Shown: positions 1 to 7,924 of the stretch, one piece after another | Position numbering within the stretch: the stretch's first letter is position 1 | Layout: each line of letters begins with the position of its first letter | Origin: Holophagales bacterium | GTDB taxonomy: Bacteria; Acidobacteriota; Thermoanaerobaculia; Multivoradales; Multivoraceae | DNA: 64,000 nt | Assembly: GCA_009843505.1 (NCBI GenBank) | Contig: VYDI01000029.1 | Location: forward strand, 1-64,000 | Direction: 5' to 3' | Position numbers and translations under genes: made by a program | The notes under the pieces: generated by a model | The model's input: the letters and a program-made list of their open reading frames with translations, nothing else | Told to the model about the DNA's origin: nothing | Databases searched by the model: none

Positions 1-924
1 CTCCATGGCCTCGACTTCGACCTGAAGCCGACGCAGCGGACGGACGTTTCCGGGTTCTGGGCCGAGAGTGATCGTGGGCTCGGCGCCGGAGAGGAGGAAG
101 GCAACGAGACCCGGGGCGCGGGGTTTGCCTACCAGGGGCCGGAGTTCACGGCATCGGCCGACTACGTCGAAGTGGAGCCGGACTTCGACCCTGCCGTCGG
201 CTTCCTTCAGCGGCGCGACTTCCGGATGTTCTACCCCCGCCTGGAGTGGCGGCCCCGGATCGAGAGGTGGGGCCTGCTCAGCTGGTGGTCCGATCTTGGG
301 GTCGAGCGTTTCGAACGGAGCAGCGACGGCCGGTTGGAGAGCGAGACGATCGCCTTCTCGCCGCTCGGCTTCGCTACCGAGAGCGGAGAGTTCCTCTGGG
401 CCGGCCGGCGCTGGTCCAAGGAGCAGTTGTTCGAGCCGTTCGAGATTGCCCCCGGCATCGTGGTGCCGGTGGGGCTGTACGAGAACGAGGGCTATGCCGG
501 GGGCTTCTCGACCAGCGGCAAGCGGGCGTTCTGGTACGACAACCTGACCTTCGGCGGCGGTTTCTTCGACGGCGACTGGTTCACGACCCAGAACAGTGTG
601 ACCTTCCGGCTGTCGCGGCGCCTGCAGACCCAGACTGGCTGGATCTACACGGAGGTGGATCTCCCCTCCGGGGGTTTCAGCTTCGACCAGTTCCTGCAAC
701 GAGTCAACGTTGCCTGGACGCCGAACGTCCGGCTGAACGTCCTGGCGCAGTACAACGCCGCCGACGGGGCCCTTGGCGTGAATGCGCGGTTCCACTGGAT
801 CTACCGCCCCGGGTCGGACCTGTTTGTCGTCTACAACGAGAACTGGACGGCGGAGACGATCAGCCACCGCGAGCCACTGGGCCGGCAGTTGATCGTCAAG
901 CTGAACTACCTGCTGCAGCGGTAA
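1..924 (+). CDS. DUF5916 surface protein, C-terminal part (5' end outside window)
   Basis: The frame is open from base 1 and ends with TAA at 922-924, so only the C-terminal ~307 residues are present. They align by eye with the C-terminal halves of the two full-length DUF5916 proteins at 19164-21431 and 21435-23681: an FLQRRDFRMFYP/LEWRPRIER block matches their FLLRRNVRHLNP/IQWLPRIER block, and all three end with WIY(R/K)PGSDLFVVYNENW and a few strands to the C-terminus. The family carries an N-terminal CBM9-like domain (missing here) followed by a long beta-rich region predicted to form an outer-membrane barrel. The exact role is unknown; surface glycan or protein handling is a guess. It converges on the VWFA gene with 1 nt between the stop codons. 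Confidence 0.85.
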   Translation, partial: LHGLDFDLKPTQRTDVSGFWAESDRGLGAGEEEGNETRGAGFAYQGPEFTASADYVEVEPDFDPAVGFLQRRDFRMFYPRLEWRPRIERWGLLSWWSDLGVERFERSSDGRLESETIAFSPLGFATESGEFLWAGRRWSKEQLFEPFEIAPGIVVPVGLYENEGYAGGFSTSGKRAFWYDNLTFGGGFFDGDWFTTQNSVTFRLSRRLQTQTGWIYTEVDLPSGGFSFDQFLQRVNVAWTPNVRLNVLAQYNAADGALGVNARFHWIYRPGSDLFVVYNENWTAETISHREPLGRQLIVKLNYLLQR

Positions 925-925
925 C

Positions 926-2818
926 TCAGGCGACGCTCGGGTCCGCCTGAACCGCCAGTTCCCGGACCACGAAGGACGAGCGCCCGCTGTTCTCCTCCCA
1001 GATGCCGACCGCCAGCCGGTAGGAGCCCGGCGGCAGCAGCACCTCGCTGCGGACGGCGATGTACTGGCCCGAGGCCTGCTCGAGTTCGTCGACCGGTACG
1101 TTCAGCTCGAAGTCGAAGTGCTGGGGAGGCATTCGGCTGCCGTCTTCGCGCTGAACCTGGACCACGACGCGGAAGAAGCCGCTGGCAACCGGGTTGCGGG
1201 TTGCCCGGGTCGGCGCGAGTTCGAGGTCGCCGATCGGCAGGCTGGCTCTGACTTCCAGCGGCGTGTGCCCCGGTCGGTCCGACCGTTCGCGAGACGCGGA
1301 CCTTCTCACCTGGACCTCCATGCCGTGGTTGTTTTCCTCCCAGCCGAACAGCAGCGTCCCCCAGGCCCGGCTGGCGAGGTTCTGCTGAATCGTCACCGGC
1401 GCGTAGCTCGCCCGATAGCGGAGCGAGCCGTTCCGGGCGAGAGGCCGCTGCCGCAGCCGGAGCGTGATCTCGCGAATGCCGGAGTCGCCCATCGAGTCGG
1501 GCGGCGTGAAGGACAGCGAGTAGTAGGTCGAGATGTCGGTGCGGGTCGACTGCAGGAACTCGCCGACGCCGGTGTCAGACACGAAGGAGAGGCCGCCGGT
1601 CAGGCCGGCCAGGCTGTTCAGACCGGAACGCACGTCCGACAACTCGACGATCGAGCCGCGGTCCTTGGCGCTTTCGCCGAGTTGGCTGATCGCCGGGTCG
1701 ATGACCGGTGGCTTGAGGGGGTAGAACGTCACCCGGTGGGTGTTCGCGAGCGCCGCCAGTTGATCGAAGGCGTCCGCGCAGCTCAGCTCGGCGGCCATGG
1801 TCTGGAAGGCGAAGGCGCCGCCGTCGTCGACCTGGACGATGTTCGTCGCCATGCCCATGCGGTCGGCCCGGTCGACGCCGAAGGGTCGATGATTGCGGTC
1901 GTTCAGGTCCAGCGAGCCGGGCGCGCTGATCATCTCGTCGCCTTCGAGCTGCCTGGAAGCGCCCGCCAGACGGTCGTACATCGTCTTGGCGGCGCTGTCG
2001 AGTGGGTGGCGGGGCAGGCCGTCGCTCACGAACAGGATCGCCTTGCGGCCGGGAACGAAGGCCAGCGCTTCGACCAGGGAGCGCACCGCGCTGACGGTCA
2101 GCAGCGTGTCCTGCCGCAGGGCCTGCCCGAAGCTACGGAGGTTCGCCTCCACGCTGGCGAGAGAGGCCTCGCCGAGACGGTAGCGGCTGCCCCTCGCCGC
2201 CATCAGCCGCAGGGTCTCCCTCATCGCCAGGGAAGCGGAGCGCTGCTGGGAGCGCAGCGCCGTCGTCGGGATGTCCCGGCCCATCGCGGCTTCGATTGTC
2301 GTCCGTACCGCCGCTCGATCGCGGGTTGGCGACAGCAACGGTTCGAGACGCTCACCCAATGCGGCGGCCGCCACCCAGGTCGGGTTGGCAGCGATCTCCT
2401 GGTCGAGGGCTTCCGCGATCTCGGCCAGAGCCGCGTCGCGGTGCTTCCGCTGCAGGTGGCGTTCGTCGATGAACAGGAGAATCGTCAGTCGCCCGGTGAC
2501 GGTGGTGCGGAGGTCCTGGCCCGCGGCGACGCTCAGTATCTCCACCGGTTCGTTCTCGACCTTGAGTTCGAAGTCGTCCTTGGTCAGACCGGTCACCGGC
2601 CGGTCGGAGGAGTCGGTGACGACGGCGTCGAGGCTGATCAGCCGGACGTCGATCGACTCGCGGAGGACGATGTCCTCTCGAATCCGGTCCTGCCGCGGTG
2701 CACGGTCCTGCGCCTGGGTCCCCGCCGGGATCGCGAAGTGGGACGCGGCCGTGAGCGCCATGGCGGCGGTAGCGACCAGCAGCCTCGGCGGCCGGCGGTG
2801 GCGTGCGGAGCCCGTCAA
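926..2818 (-). CDS. Secreted VWFA-related domain protein (Acidobacteria type)
   Basis: 630 residues. An N-terminal hydrophobic stretch (about residues 12-32, ending near Ala-Gln) suggests Sec export. The IDVRLISLDAVVTD and GLTKDDFELKVE motifs at about residues 57-90 and the later KAILFVSDGLPRHP strand are typical of the VWFA-related family abundant in Acidobacteriota (TIGR03436 type). These proteins have a von Willebrand A-like fold and an extended C-terminal region (here about residues 440-630, beta-rich) and are thought to act at the cell surface or in the periplasm; no substrate is known. A canonical DxSxS metal site is not obvious by eye. The gene is divergent from the secreted-protein gene at 2938, with a ~119 nt shared upstream region. 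Confidence 0.85.
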   Translation of the reverse strand: MTGSARHRRPPRLLVATAAMALTAASHFAIPAGTQAQDRAPRQDRIREDIVLRESIDVRLISLDAVVTDSSDRPVTGLTKDDFELKVENEPVEILSVAAGQDLRTTVTGRLTILLFIDERHLQRKHRDAALAEIAEALDQEIAANPTWVAAAALGERLEPLLSPTRDRAAVRTTIEAAMGRDIPTTALRSQQRSASLAMRETLRLMAARGSRYRLGEASLASVEANLRSFGQALRQDTLLTVSAVRSLVEALAFVPGRKAILFVSDGLPRHPLDSAAKTMYDRLAGASRQLEGDEMISAPGSLDLNDRNHRPFGVDRADRMGMATNIVQVDDGGAFAFQTMAAELSCADAFDQLAALANTHRVTFYPLKPPVIDPAISQLGESAKDRGSIVELSDVRSGLNSLAGLTGGLSFVSDTGVGEFLQSTRTDISTYYSLSFTPPDSMGDSGIREITLRLRQRPLARNGSLRYRASYAPVTIQQNLASRAWGTLLFGWEENNHGMEVQVRRSASRERSDRPGHTPLEVRASLPIGDLELAPTRATRNPVASGFFRVVVQVQREDGSRMPPQHFDFELNVPVDELEQASGQYIAVRSEVLLPPGSYRLAVGIWEENSGRSSFVVRELAVQADPSVA

Positions 2819-2937
2819 CGGACACTCATGTTAGCGCCAGTTCTTTCCCTTCCGCGCCACGGCGGAACCGGGCGAGCGGGCTGCTATCCTCACCGTTCGC
2901 GACCAGAGCAGGCCCTCATCGGAGGAGGCAGATTGTG

Positions 2938-3774
2938 ATGAAGCGGAGTCTCACGGAACGGGCGGTGTTGACGCAGCTCGCGGCGTTGCTGCTTGCGGCA
3001 TTGGTGGTTGCGGCGGCGCCCGCGGCAGGGCAGGGCACCGACTACAGGGCACCGCGCACCCATGACGACAAGCCGGATCTCAACGGGATCTGGCAGGCGC
3101 TGGGCGCGGCCCACTGGGACATCGAACCGCACGCCGCGCGTCACGGCCCGGTGGTTGAGATGGCGGCGCTGGGCGCGATTCCCGGCGGTCTCGGGGTCGT
3201 CGAAGGTGGCAGAATCCCGTACCTGCCGGAGGCCCTGGAGAAGCGTGATCAGAACCGCGAGAACTGGCTGGCGCTCGATCCGGCGGTGAAGTGCTACATG
3301 CCGGGCATCCCGCGGGCGAACTACATGCCCTTCCCGTTTCAGATCGTCCAGACGCCCGAACATGTGCTGATCGCCTACGAGTTCGCCAGCGCCAGCCGCG
3401 TGGTCTACATGGACCGGGAGGGCTTCGAGGCCCCGTTCGATACCTGGATGGGACACTCGATCGGGCGCTGGGAAGGGGAGACTCTGGTGGTCGACGTGAC
3501 GAGCCAGGTGCCCGATACCTGGCTCGACTCAAGCGGCAATCACCACACGGACGCGATCCACGTCGAGGAGCGCTGGACCGCGATGAGCCCCTATCACCTC
3601 CAGTACGAGGCGACGATCACGGACGAGAACGTCTACAGCCAGCCCTGGAAGATCAGCCTGCCGCTCTACCGCCGGGTTGATCCGAACATGCAGCTACTTG
3701 AGTTCAAGTGCGTCGAGTTCGCCGAGGAGCTGATGTACGGCCACCTGCGCAAGGGCGCGGACTCGGGTCCCTGA
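2938..3774 (+). CDS. Secreted protein of an unnamed family linked to DUF6152
   Basis: 278 residues from ATG at 2938. A GGAGGAGG ribosome site lies about 8 nt upstream; the in-frame start further upstream would remove this spacing and the signal peptide. Residues 10-30 form a Sec signal ending near AAGQ. The mature part begins with DDKPDLNGIWQ and contains GRWEGETLVVDVT, a motif shared with the paralogues at 4250-5350 and 38560-39630 (GDTLVVETTNF). It ends in an ECV/FAEE version of their Y-A-C-H-E-G-N-Y block. No function is established for the family. It is followed after 26 nt by a DUF6152 gene, probably in one transcript; both proteins should be exported. Confidence 0.75.
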   Translation: MKRSLTERAVLTQLAALLLAALVVAAAPAAGQGTDYRAPRTHDDKPDLNGIWQALGAAHWDIEPHAARHGPVVEMAALGAIPGGLGVVEGGRIPYLPEALEKRDQNRENWLALDPAVKCYMPGIPRANYMPFPFQIVQTPEHVLIAYEFASASRVVYMDREGFEAPFDTWMGHSIGRWEGETLVVDVTSQVPDTWLDSSGNHHTDAIHVEERWTAMSPYHLQYEATITDENVYSQPWKISLPLYRRVDPNMQLLEFKCVEFAEELMYGHLRKGADSGP

Positions 3775-3800
3775 ACGGCACCCAGCAGAGGAGAACAGCG

Positions 3801-4226
3801 ATGAAGTTCCAGCGAATCGTCTTACTGGCAGCAGGCCTCGCCCTGGTGCTCGCCATCCCGCTCGCCGCTCATCACGCCTTCTCGGCCGAGTTCGACGCCG
3901 ATCGGCCGCTCCAGCTTCGCGGCAAGGTGACGAAGATGGAGTGGATCAATCCCCACGCCTGGATTCACCTGGAAGTGATGAACGACGACGGCTCGTCGAC
4001 CGCCTGGATGGTTGAAGGCGGTACGCCGAACACGCTCGCCCGGCGTGGCTTCACGAAGAAGTCGCTCCTGCCCGGGACCGAGATCGTCGTCGACGGTTAC
4101 CAGGCGAAGGACGGCTCGAACAAGGCGAACGGCCGCGATCTGACCTTCCCGGACGGCCGCAAACTGTTCATGGGTTCCTCCGGCACGGGTGCCCCGCGCG
4201 ACGGCCGGGATCCGACCGAGCAGTAG
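3801..4226 (+). CDS. DUF6152 family exported protein
   Basis: 141 residues from ATG at 3801, with GAGGAG 8 nt upstream. The signal peptide covers residues 1-23 and is followed at once by the family's hallmark HHAFSAEFD. The rest (LRGKVTKMEWINPHAWIHLEV, EGGTPNTLARRGF, GTEIVVDGYQAKDG) matches the small beta-barrel DUF6152 family, found next to the secreted family encoded upstream in many environmental genomes. The HH pair followed by further His residues could bind a metal, but this is untested. Function unknown. It probably shares a transcript with 2938-3774 and converges on 4250-5350. Confidence 0.85.
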   Translation: MKFQRIVLLAAGLALVLAIPLAAHHAFSAEFDADRPLQLRGKVTKMEWINPHAWIHLEVMNDDGSSTAWMVEGGTPNTLARRGFTKKSLLPGTEIVVDGYQAKDGSNKANGRDLTFPDGRKLFMGSSGTGAPRDGRDPTEQ

Positions 4227-4249
4227 CCGAAGCAACTCTTCCGCGGGAG

Positions 4250-5350
4250 CTACTGGCCGCCGCTGGCCGCGCTGCGCGTCTCGTCCTCGAGCAGTCGGGC
4301 ACCCCTGAGGATGTTGCCCATGGCGTAGTTCCCCTCGTGACAGGCGTACTCGTAGACCTTGGCCGGCGTGCCGGGCCACAGGTACTCGCCGCTCCAGGGC
4401 GCGCTCCACACGGTCGGATCCTCGACCGTGAAGGCGTAGAGCAGGTCGTCGGCGTTGACCCGGGTGAAGCGCTCGGTCACCTTGAGGTTCCGTGAGGCGA
4501 GGAAGAGGGCCGGACGGTCGATGAAGTTCGTCGTCTCGACGACGAGCGTGTCGCCCTCCCACCAGCCGATCGAGTCGCCGAGCCAGCGGCGCTCGTCCTC
4601 CGGGACGTGCTCGCCGCCGATGCGGACGATGCGCGCGTCGTGCACCATCTCCACCAGGATCATGACGTGGTCCTCGGTCTGCACGATCCGCTTGGCATTG
4701 TTGTAGAGCACGGGCAGCATGGGCGGTCCGCCGGTGGAGCCGAAGCCGATCAGGCAGCGTTCGGGGACGCCCAGGTTCTCCGGGCCGTCGTATGGCCCGG
4801 GGCCCTCGACCTCGAGCCACCAGGCGGTGCCGTCGTTGCCGCGCCGGCGACCGCTCCGCTCGGACATCCGCTGCATCGTCTCGGCGGTCAGTTGCGGCAT
4901 CCGGCCGTTCGGGGGATCGACGATGATCGAGGTCCGGAACTTGCCGTCGATCGAGAACACGTCGCTTCCGCGATCGGTCCAGAAGTTGTTGTAGCCGCCG
5001 ACGTTGCCGGCGCCGCTCGTTTCCCGGAACTCGTCGCCCAGGCCGATCGGCGGCGCGCCGCCGGGCGGGGGAGGTTCGTCGATCCGGCGAACGGCGGCCC
5101 GGGCCGCTACGCGCTCGCGTTCCTGTTCGACGATCTCTTCCGCCTGCTCGGACGTCAGGTACAGGTTGTCGCCGAACTCCCGCGGACGCTGCAACGGCGT
5201 CAGCGTGGCGATCTCGTAGTCGCCCGTGAGGTCGGGGCGGCCGGAGGCCGTGCGCGGGATCGCGTCGTCGTCGGCGGCAGGCGCGGCCGGTACAGCGAGG
5301 AAGGCGATCGCGGCGGCCGTGGCGGCAGCGAGAGAGGCTCTGCTCTGCAT
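4250..5350 (-). CDS. Secreted protein, unnamed DUF6152-associated family (copy 2)
   Basis: 366 residues from ATG at 5350, chosen because GAGGAG precedes it and a clear signal peptide follows (residues 4-27, ending AAPAA); an upstream in-frame ATG at 5413 lacks both. The mature start DAIPRTASGRPDLTGDYE is nearly the same as in the paralogue at 38560-39630 (DIPRTSSGKPDFTGRYD). Shared blocks are DGKFRTSIIVDPPNGRMP, DGTAWWLE, GDSIGWWEGDTLVVETTNF and the C-terminal YACHEGNYAMGNILRGAR. No catalytic role is known; export and two invariant-looking Cys regions are the only clues. It lies downstream of the dispersed repeat at 5413-5560, whose position suggests it is this gene's 5' region. Confidence 0.75.
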   Translation of the reverse strand: MQSRASLAAATAAAIAFLAVPAAPAADDDAIPRTASGRPDLTGDYEIATLTPLQRPREFGDNLYLTSEQAEEIVEQERERVAARAAVRRIDEPPPPGGAPPIGLGDEFRETSGAGNVGGYNNFWTDRGSDVFSIDGKFRTSIIVDPPNGRMPQLTAETMQRMSERSGRRRGNDGTAWWLEVEGPGPYDGPENLGVPERCLIGFGSTGGPPMLPVLYNNAKRIVQTEDHVMILVEMVHDARIVRIGGEHVPEDERRWLGDSIGWWEGDTLVVETTNFIDRPALFLASRNLKVTERFTRVNADDLLYAFTVEDPTVWSAPWSGEYLWPGTPAKVYEYACHEGNYAMGNILRGARLLEDETRSAASGGQ

Positions 5351-5412
5351 GGTGGCTCTCCTCATCGAGAGGGTTGGCGCCGGGCCTTGTTGGTCGCCAT
5401 GCACAGTGGGCA

Positions 5413-5560
5413 CGAAACGCCCCGCCTATTCGCCGAGCGCCGGGAGCGACCCGGCGCCTGGTGTCGACTGTTGTATTCGGCAGGAGACCCGGCTCGCTGG
5501 CCCACGGCGCGACGACAACCAACGGCGAGAAGCTACCGCGCGGTCGGTTGTCCGTCAAAC
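5413..5560 (-). repeat. Dispersed ~150-nt intergenic repeat, copy A
   Basis: This stretch aligns over its whole length with 11272-11421 in the same orientation. Shared words include CGGGAGCGACC/AGGGAGCGACC, GGCTCGC(T/A)GGCCCAC, CGACNACCAAC, GCTACC and the terminal TCCGTCAAAC. It contains the 10-bp palindrome ACCGCGCGGT. On the minus strand it lies downstream of the Yip1 gene at 5569 and just upstream of the secreted-protein gene starting at 5350. It may be a mobile REP/MITE-like element, a leader RNA or a terminator-promoter cassette. Confidence 0.6.
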
Positions 5561-5568
5561 CGAACCGG

Positions 5569-6267
5569 TCAGCGGAGGAACGCCGCCACCGCCGCGACCA
5601 GCAGGCCCGCGAGACCGGTCTCCAGGACCTTTCCTGCCGCCCAGTTGATCGCAGCGATGGCGAACCCCGCTGGTTTGGACAGCCTGAAGACCTCGGCGGC
5701 GCCCAGGCCGAGCAGGAGAAAGGTCCAGACGAAGGTGAAGGAGTGGATCATCACGTCGAGCATCGCGCCGGGCGCCATGTCCGTAACGAGCCCCATCACG
5801 TCGAGCCTGGACCCGCGTTCCCTGTCGAAAACAGTCCGTTGCAGATCGACGATGCCGTCGACCTGCGTGGTTCTCAACAGCGAGCGGACTACGATCCCCA
5901 CGGCGCTGATCAGGCCGACATGCAGTGCCAGCGACAGGCACTGTTCGAACCGCGCTCGGCCCTTCATGGCCGCCGCCAGGAGGCGAAGCACGGCTGCTTC
6001 GAACACCAGCGCGAGCGGTATGGCCGCGAAGAAGAACGAGACCATCTCGTAGGGGAAGTCGAAGGAGTCACCGACGCTGCCCATGGCGTCGCCGAACCAC
6101 CATGCAGTCAGCAGACCGGCGAGGAGCATCAGGGAGATGCCAAGTACGAGGCCGGCGACCCACGGATGGTGCTCGCGGATAATGACGAAGCTCTTCCGTG
6201 GAGCGGTGAAGATCCAGATCAGAGCCTTGAACCAGAGGAGACCGGTCGCCTCTGGTTGCTCGCCCAT
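5569..6267 (-). CDS. Yip1-family integral membrane protein
   Basis: 232 residues from ATG at 6267. The sequence begins MGEQPEATGLLWFKALIWIF, followed by PRKSFVIIREHHPW, the amphipathic entry typical of bacterial Yip1-domain proteins. About five hydrophobic segments follow (approximately residues 35-60, 75-100, 110-135, 165-190 and 205-230). It shares layout and the APRKSF(V/E)IIR motif with its neighbour at 6312-7091. It is the last gene of the ABC-transporter operon, 44 nt after that neighbour. The role is unknown; Yip1-like proteins next to ABC-2 systems are presumed accessory membrane factors. Confidence 0.75.
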   Translation of the reverse strand: MGEQPEATGLLWFKALIWIFTAPRKSFVIIREHHPWVAGLVLGISLMLLAGLLTAWWFGDAMGSVGDSFDFPYEMVSFFFAAIPLALVFEAAVLRLLAAAMKGRARFEQCLSLALHVGLISAVGIVVRSLLRTTQVDGIVDLQRTVFDRERGSRLDVMGLVTDMAPGAMLDVMIHSFTFVWTFLLLGLGAAEVFRLSKPAGFAIAAINWAAGKVLETGLAGLLVAAVAAFLR

Positions 6268-6311
6268 GAGAGGACTGTATCGACCCGGGATCGACCCGCG
6301 CGACGGCCGCG

Positions 6312-7091
6312 TCAGGTCGGCATGAGACGGGCCGCCAGACCGGTCGTCGCGGCCGTGAAGGCCGTCGTCGTTGCCCAGTAGATAGCGGCCAGCAGCCAGG
6401 CCTTGCGCTCCGGGATCTCGAACACCGCGGCGGCGCCCATGCCGAGCAACGCGAGAAACCAGACCGTGAACGGGTTGATGCTCGCGTAGACGACGTTGAG
6501 CGTCGCGTTGTCGCCGGCCAGCAGAAGGTCGAGTCCCATCGGTGCCTGGAGGTCGAGTTGCGATCGGATCGCGTCGGTGCCGCGGACGTGGAGGAGAAGG
6601 AAGTTGGCCCAGCTCTTGAGGTGAACGATCACGGCCAGGTGGGCCACAAGGGAGAGGGACTGGGCGAAACGAGGCCGTCCCTGGAGCGCGATCGCCAGCA
6701 GCCAGACGAAGACCGTCTGGACCGCGAGTGCGATGGCCAGTTGCAGGGGGCCGGTCGCCATCGCCAGCCAGCGCGTTGCCGACGCTGCCTGCTCGAACTG
6801 CGCCATCATGGCGTCGACCTGTTCCGGGTTGCCCGGCATCCGTTCCGTCAACTGGTTCCGCATTGCCTGGAGACCCAGTGGCGCCGAGGCCATCGCCAGG
6901 GCGGCGCTTCCGGCTACCAGTAGAAGCAGCGGCGCGAGCCACGGTTTGCGGCTCCGGATGATCTCGAAGCTTCGCGGCGGCGACGCGAAGATCCCCAGCA
7001 GTGCCTCGAGCCAGGCGTTTCGCCCCTGTGAGTGGTCGCCGCTGGTTTCGCCGTTGCGTTCGTCGTGGGGGGTGTCCGGGTGCTCGGTCAT
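6312..7091 (-). CDS. Yip1-family integral membrane protein
   Basis: 259 residues. A charged N-terminal ~25 residues (many D/E/H/N) precedes WLEALLGIFASPPRSFEIIR, then five or so membrane segments between residues 50 and 255. Its ATG overlaps the stop codon of the upstream ABC ATPase gene (ATGA), so translation is probably coupled. It is a paralogue of 5569-6267. Probably an accessory subunit of the two-permease ABC system; no substrate can be read from sequence. Confidence 0.75.
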   Translation of the reverse strand: MTEHPDTPHDERNGETSGDHSQGRNAWLEALLGIFASPPRSFEIIRSRKPWLAPLLLLVAGSAALAMASAPLGLQAMRNQLTERMPGNPEQVDAMMAQFEQAASATRWLAMATGPLQLAIALAVQTVFVWLLAIALQGRPRFAQSLSLVAHLAVIVHLKSWANFLLLHVRGTDAIRSQLDLQAPMGLDLLLAGDNATLNVVYASINPFTVWFLALLGMGAAAVFEIPERKAWLLAAIYWATTTAFTAATTGLAARLMPT

Positions 7092-7873
7092 GTCGCGCTC
7101 CTGTTGCCGATCCAGGAGAGGCGGGAGAACCTCTCACGCCTGGAGATACTGAGGATGAGGTTCTCGAGGCGCCCGGCGCCGTCTTCTCCGTCGGCGGCGG
7201 GCAAGTCGCGGAACTCTTCCCGCGAACACGACAGGAGGACCTTGCCGTCCCTGATGACGGCGATGTGGGTCGACACGCGCTCGACGTAGTCGAGCATGTG
7301 GGAAGTGAGGAAGATGGCTGCTCCCTGCTCGGCCATTTGCTGCAGGATCGACATGACGATCCGGGCGCTCAAGGCGTCCATTCCCTCGAACGGCTCGTCG
7401 AGGAAGAGGACCCGCGGCGCGTGAAGCGTCGCTGCCGCGAGGCGGATCTTCTTCCTCATGCCGTGCGAGTACGTCGTGATCGGTCGCCTGGCGGCGTCTT
7501 CGAGGTCGAAGACCGAGAGCGCCTCGTCGGTTCGCTGCCCGGCGTCCTCGCGGCTCAGGCCGTAGATGCGGGCATACGACAGGAGCAGCTCCTCGCCGGT
7601 CAGGCTCTCGAACATCACGCTGTGGTCGGGGACGATGCCGAGTTGTTGCTTGAGCTCCGTGTCGTTGATGTCGATCGGCCTGCCGAGCAGGTGGACCGTG
7701 CCGCTCGTGGGATTGAGTACCCCGGTTAGCATCGACCAGGTCGTTGTCTTACCGGCCCCGTTGGGTCCGACGAAGCCCAGGATCTGGCCCTCCCGGACAT
7801 CCAGGTCGACGCCGTCGACGACGACGTTGCCTCCGTACGACCGGGTCAGGTTCTCTGCCTTGATTACTTCCAT
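7088..7873 (-). CDS. ABC transporter ATP-binding protein
   Basis: 261 residues, an ABC-2-type ATPase. Walker A is GPNGAGKTT (about residue 35), the Q-loop region is GIVPDHSVMFESLTGEE, the signature is a divergent YSHGMRKK, and Walker B is VLFLDEPFEGMD followed by the switch His in TSHMLDYVE. MSILQQMAEQGAAIFLTSH fits ABC-2 exporters that move peptides, drugs or lipids. It lies 51 nt after the second permease gene and overlaps the Yip1 gene by 4 nt. In the operon it would energise the permeases at 7925-9511 and 9519-11177. Confidence 0.9.
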   Translation of the reverse strand: MEVIKAENLTRSYGGNVVVDGVDLDVREGQILGFVGPNGAGKTTTWSMLTGVLNPTSGTVHLLGRPIDINDTELKQQLGIVPDHSVMFESLTGEELLLSYARIYGLSREDAGQRTDEALSVFDLEDAARRPITTYSHGMRKKIRLAAATLHAPRVLFLDEPFEGMDALSARIVMSILQQMAEQGAAIFLTSHMLDYVERVSTHIAVIRDGKVLLSCSREEFRDLPAADGEDGAGRLENLILSISRRERFSRLSWIGNRSAT

Positions 7874-7924
7874 CCGTGAGTTCTTCCTTGTGGTTGCAGG
7901 GGCGGGAGAGGTAGGGGCAGGGGT

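Noticed and set aside
1118..2938. 606-codon plus-strand frame opposite the VWFA gene
   Set aside because: Antisense shadow; no signal, domain or ribosome site, and the minus-strand protein is clear.
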